Translations under genes and position numbers: made by a program | Notes under the pieces: generated by a model | What the model saw: the letters and a program-made list of their open reading frames with translations, nothing else | Told to the model about the DNA's origin: nothing | Database searches by the model: none | Shown: positions 60,901 to 64,000 of the stretch, piece after piece | How positions within the stretch are numbered: the first letter of the stretch is position 1 | Layout of the letters: every line of letters begins with the position of its first letter | Source: Treponema medium | Lineage (GTDB): Bacteria > Spirochaetota > Spirochaetia > Treponematales > Treponemataceae | Direction of reading: 5' to 3' | Assembly: GCF_017161265.1 (NCBI RefSeq) | Contig: NZ_CP031393.1 | Span: 868,001-932,000 of the forward strand | DNA length: 64,000 nt

Positions 60901-62268
60901 CTAATGAGCGGTCGGAGTTTCGCGGCGGTTTTCGCGAATCTTGTTTTTCATCAAGGGGGGCTGACCGGTTGCATCGAGTGCATCGCGCCAGAGCGAGCCG
61001 TCCGGTTCAACATAGTTGCGTGAACGGACAACGACATTGATCGGTAGGTGAACAAACTTGTTGTACATCAGCCCCACAATCAGTTTTGTCTTGCCTGCCA
61101 TAGCAGCATGTACCGCATTATTCCCGAGCCGTTCGCAGTAAATGGAGTCAACCGGTGCGGCCGGCGCCGAACGAATTTGATAGCTCGGATCGATATACTT
61201 TAAATTGATATGGATGGATTTTGCCTTAAAGTAAGCGTCAATTTGTTCTTTTAAGAATACACCGATATCGGAAAGGCGCTTATTCCCCGAATCGTCGGTT
61301 TCATTTTTGCTCTGCATCAAGTCTTGCCCTGCCCCTTCCGCAACAACAATGACCGTATAATGACTTTGTTCCAAACGGTCTTCCAGATGCTTTAAAAAAC
61401 CGTTTTCGCCTTGCATATCGAAAGGAATTTCGGGGATGAGTACAAAGTCAACTTCATGACTTGCGATAGCGGTATGCGTGGCAATAAAGCCCGATTCTCG
61501 TCCCATCAGCTTGACTAATCCAATACCGTTAATCTGAGATTGTGCTTCCATACGGGCGGCGGCAACTGCTTCGGAGGCTTTTACAACTGCCGTGTCGAAT
61601 CCGAAAGATTTTTGAATGAATGATAAGTCGTTGTCAACGGTTTTTGGAATGCCGACAACGGAGATACAAAGGTTTCGCCGTTCAATCTCTTTTGCAATTT
61701 CCAAAGCGCCTTTTTGCGTTCCATCTCCTCCGATAACAAAGAGGATATTTAAATTGAGGCGTTCAATTCCATCGACAATTTCGACAACTCGGGTGCCGCC
61801 ACCGCGCGAAGTACCGAGGATTGTGCCTCCCGTTTTATGGCATGCGTCTACAACTGTCGGATTTAAGGGCATAACGTCAAAATGGTAATCCGGTAAAAGT
61901 CCTTTGAAGCCGAATCGAATACCGCTTATTCGTTTTACGCCGTACCGTCCCCACAAACAGCGTACTACCGAGCGGATAACGTCATTAAGACCGGGACACA
62001 GTCCACCGCATGTGATAATACCTGCGTGTACGTGGCTCGGATTAAAGAATATTTTTTCCCGCGGGCCTGCTTTTTCGATAAGTTGTTCACGCTTAAAGGG
62101 GCCGTACTGCTCTCCGACTTTGGATTCCAGCCGAAAGCGTATAAAATCATCATTCGTAACATAATTAGCGATACGGTCTCCAACTACGTTTGACAGGTGA
62201 ATGGGAGACGGTATTTTACAGGGGCCGAGTGTCTCAATGGTAAAATCAAATTCCTCATCACGGCGCAT
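60901..62268 (-). CDS. pfk: 6-phosphofructokinase, group II/clade X type
   Basis: 455 aa with a 70-residue N-terminal extension. Motifs: [35 protein letters not shown] at about residue 179, [12 protein letters not shown] at about 209, and [22 protein letters not shown] points to ATP use, while Lys in PKTVDND is the residue typical of PPi enzymes. The combination marks the plant/trypanosome/spirochete group that uses ATP. It makes fructose-1,6-bisphosphate in glycolysis. GGAGG precedes the ATG (CCTCCG on the plus strand). Confidence 0.93.
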   Translation of the reverse strand: MRRDEEFDFTIETLGPCKIPSPIHLSNVVGDRIANYVTNDDFIRFRLESKVGEQYGPFKREQLIEKAGPREKIFFNPSHVHAGIITCGGLCPGLNDVIRSVVRCLWGRYGVKRISGIRFGFKGLLPDYHFDVMPLNPTVVDACHKTGGTILGTSRGGGTRVVEIVDGIERLNLNILFVIGGDGTQKGALEIAKEIERRNLCISVVGIPKTVDNDLSFIQKSFGFDTAVVKASEAVAAARMEAQSQINGIGLVKLMGRESGFIATHTAIASHEVDFVLIPEIPFDMQGENGFLKHLEDRLEQSHYTVIVVAEGAGQDLMQSKNETDDSGNKRLSDIGVFLKEQIDAYFKAKSIHINLKYIDPSYQIRSAPAAPVDSIYCERLGNNAVHAAMAGKTKLIVGLMYNKFVHLPINVVVRSRNYVEPDGSLWRDALDATGQPPLMKNKIRENRRETPTAH

Positions 62269-62448
62269 AATGAACCTCCGTTATATCGAATATATCAAGC
62301 TCCAATTTTAGGGAGCTATAATTTGGGATTTTCCATAATTATCGATGATAACTGATGTTACAGTATCATAAAATCGCAGGGCTTGAAAGGGAGAAAAAGC
62401 GTTTTTTGATTGACAGATTTATCGATTTTCTTCATTATAAGGATATCT

Positions 62449-63984
62449 ATGGCACAGAAAAAAGAATCTTTCCTTACACGCATATTACAGCTTTTTTTTC
62501 CGCAGGCTGATGCAGAGGCGATAAAGAAACGGCACTTAAAAGCGTTGGCAAAGGAAATTTCAAAAAATAAATTCGGAAAATGGTATAAACCCTCTTCTGA
62601 GGAGCTTCAGCAACAGATGGCTCGTTTCTTTTTTGAACTGTACAAGATTGTCGGTCCTGCACGAGCGCTTCTTGCAAGTGCTGCCTCGTCAAAGGTTCTC
62701 AAGTCTATCACCGTAGAGCAAAATTTGTCAAAACAGCAGCATCAAATACGAGAAAAGCTGACGCCCGAAGCTATTAAAGAACGCGCAAAAACAACCAATC
62801 AAAAAGAGCTGAGTCTTCAGGTACAGAAAGAATTTGATGCTTTTATGCGTGAATTTGACGGCAAAAAGATAGATGAGATCGATACATTGTACCGACAGCT
62901 CAACGAATTTATCCATTTTGTGCTGTTTGATTATTACTTCTTTTTAAAAAAATTTGATCCCGCCTTGCCGGAAGATAAATTTTCTTATACACCAAACTTT
63001 TCGAATGTCAACGGTGAATATCTTAAAGATGAATTAAACGATTTTATCGTTGTACTTAACGGGCTTTCGCTTGATGCAAATTGGGAAAAGCTTTTTGCAA
63101 TTATTACTGCATACAAAAATGTACAACCGGTTAATGCTCCGCAGTGGAAAAAATATCTTGGCCTTTTAAATGACGTACGCCGTTCTCATATTCTGGAAAA
63201 AATTATTCAGCATATTACAAAAAATCCTACCTATATAGTGGAAATCAGTCCTTTCACCGAAAAGGTTACCGATGAGTATCTTAAACAAATAGAACGATCT
63301 ATTGATAATACGTTAAAAGATATTGTTGCGGAACAAAAGAATTCTCAAGTAGCAGTATTGGTACAGCGTGTATTTGGGAATGTTATTCCTTCAGGTACTA
63401 AAAACTATAATCCGCGTTCCAATGCGGCATTTGAGAAACGAGGGCTTGAAGGTTATATCTATGCCGATGCAATGAACTACCTCAAATCATTTTTAGTTGA
63501 ATACTTTAAAAGTGATGTCAGGGCTCTCTCCGATTTAATTTTAGTACGCGGGCAATGGACACAGCAGGTTCTGTCTGCCGAATATTCAGAAAGCTATCAT
63601 AATTTAATGCATATTTCGACCAAACTTTTGGAGTTTGACGAAAAGCTTTCAGAAGTTTCCGAAATGGGGGTTAAATTCCGTACGCTGTTGTCACGAATGG
63701 AGCGGGAGAAAGAAGCCGGCCGCCAAGTACAAAAACACTTGGATAATGTTAACGAAGCCGCTCTTAAATTGCTTAAAGTTGCTATTAAAAATATTATGAC
63801 GCTTGGAAATGCTATAAAGAATTGTATTGCCGACTATGATAAACCTCATCGCGATTTACTGCAAAACTGGAAGGAAATCGAACAGCATTCCGATAAGCCC
63901 ATACGGGAATGGATGACTGCTGTTTATACAAAAATTTATAATTTTATCATGCTTGAACAGGTCGTTTTAAAGAAAGAAGAATAG
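62449..63984 (+). CDS. Large spirochete protein of unknown function, DUF5312-like
   Basis: 511 aa from ATG 62449, with AAGGA 7 bases upstream; the frame upstream of it is not coding. Almost entirely helical and soluble, with long charged stretches (IREKLTPEAIKERAKTTNQK, EKLSEVSEMGVKFRTLLSRM) and no signal or membrane segment. The remembered resemblance is to DUF5312-type proteins of treponemes, without a known function. The stop lies 16 bases before the window end. Confidence 0.7.
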   Translation: MAQKKESFLTRILQLFFPQADAEAIKKRHLKALAKEISKNKFGKWYKPSSEELQQQMARFFFELYKIVGPARALLASAASSKVLKSITVEQNLSKQQHQIREKLTPEAIKERAKTTNQKELSLQVQKEFDAFMREFDGKKIDEIDTLYRQLNEFIHFVLFDYYFFLKKFDPALPEDKFSYTPNFSNVNGEYLKDELNDFIVVLNGLSLDANWEKLFAIITAYKNVQPVNAPQWKKYLGLLNDVRRSHILEKIIQHITKNPTYIVEISPFTEKVTDEYLKQIERSIDNTLKDIVAEQKNSQVAVLVQRVFGNVIPSGTKNYNPRSNAAFEKRGLEGYIYADAMNYLKSFLVEYFKSDVRALSDLILVRGQWTQQVLSAEYSESYHNLMHISTKLLEFDEKLSEVSEMGVKFRTLLSRMEREKEAGRQVQKHLDNVNEAALKLLKVAIKNIMTLGNAIKNCIADYDKPHRDLLQNWKEIEQHSDKPIREWMTAVYTKIYNFIMLEQVVLKKEE

Positions 63985-64000
63985 AGCCTTTCTGAGAGGT

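Noticed and set aside
1-64000. CRISPR array
   Set aside because: No regularly spaced direct repeats of 25-40 bp were seen, including next to the CARF genes; the repeats found are palindromic and dispersed.

Overview
The window looks like the chromosome of a host-associated Treponema (spirochete). Points in favour: the order dnaN-recF-DUF721 (the order remembered from T. pallidum), a BAPKO_0422/DUF3996-like small outer-membrane protein, a group II-type 6-phosphofructokinase with GGDG plus PKTVDND, a spirochete-style DUF5312-like protein, and a selenocysteine tRNA, as expected from a T. denticola/T. vincentii/T. medium-like lineage. The species cannot be fixed without a search. There is no rRNA operon and I saw no CRISPR array.

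Layout. 1-8.2 kb is a defence island. A McrBC pair (McrB cut by the window edge) is followed by a cluster of type III CRISPR ancillary genes: two CARF-HEPN (Csx1-like, DxTHG motif) genes, a Csx20 ring-nuclease homologue, and a CARF-adenosine deaminase (Cad1-like) followed directly by a Nudix hydrolase. One CARF-HEPN gene, the deaminase and the Nudix gene are broken by frameshifts or deletions. No cas10, other effector-complex gene or array is present. 8.3-9.7 kb is a dead ISAs1-family element. Its 18-bp terminal repeats are shared with a 174-bp MITE inserted in the tail of the first CARF-HEPN gene.

9.7-18.6 kb is core: a leftward operon (NeuB-family synthase, J-domain protein, membrane protein) diverges from dnaN-recF-DUF721 across a DnaA-box-containing gap that may be oriC. 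tRNA-Gly, an outer-membrane protein, the remains of a vapBC module and efp follow. 18.9-26.9 kb holds a TetR-controlled flavodoxin/ferredoxin operon with a striking 24-bp inverted-repeat operator, a two-permease ABC exporter, two exported proteins between direct repeats, and a WYL regulator. 27-32.8 kb has an FKBP lipoprotein, PgsA, a large surface protein whose C-terminus looks like a hypervariable DUF1566/lectin-type domain, an orphan gene and a truncated AAA-ATPase-like pseudogene, all in repeat-rich DNA.

32.8-40.1 kb is a rightward cell-envelope and tRNA-modification run: LysM-M23 peptidase, D-Ala-D-Ala carboxypeptidase, MiaB, LapA-like, SPOR protein, serine beta-lactamase-like lipoprotein. 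40.1-41.6 kb is repeat DNA, including six back-to-back hairpins. 41.6-47.6 kb runs leftward: S21, acyltransferase, HAD phosphatase, exported protein, a 44-aa protein, a threonine-synthase-like protein lacking the PLP lysine, DUF2156. 47.7-64 kb holds a B3/4-domain protein, an MFS-HEAT fusion, PepF, a frameshifted M28 peptidase, an unrecognised AAA ATPase/small-protein pair, tRNA-Sec, a sigma-54 activator without a DNA-binding domain, a SpoU methyltransferase, an SDR, a STAS-zinc ribbon protein, guaB (preceded by DnaA boxes), pfk and a DUF5312-like gene.

The most unusual features are the CARF-effector island without its own signal source, and several families of small palindromic mobile repeats. 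One of these is a set of hairpins with unrelated arms but a constant CATCCGTG apex.
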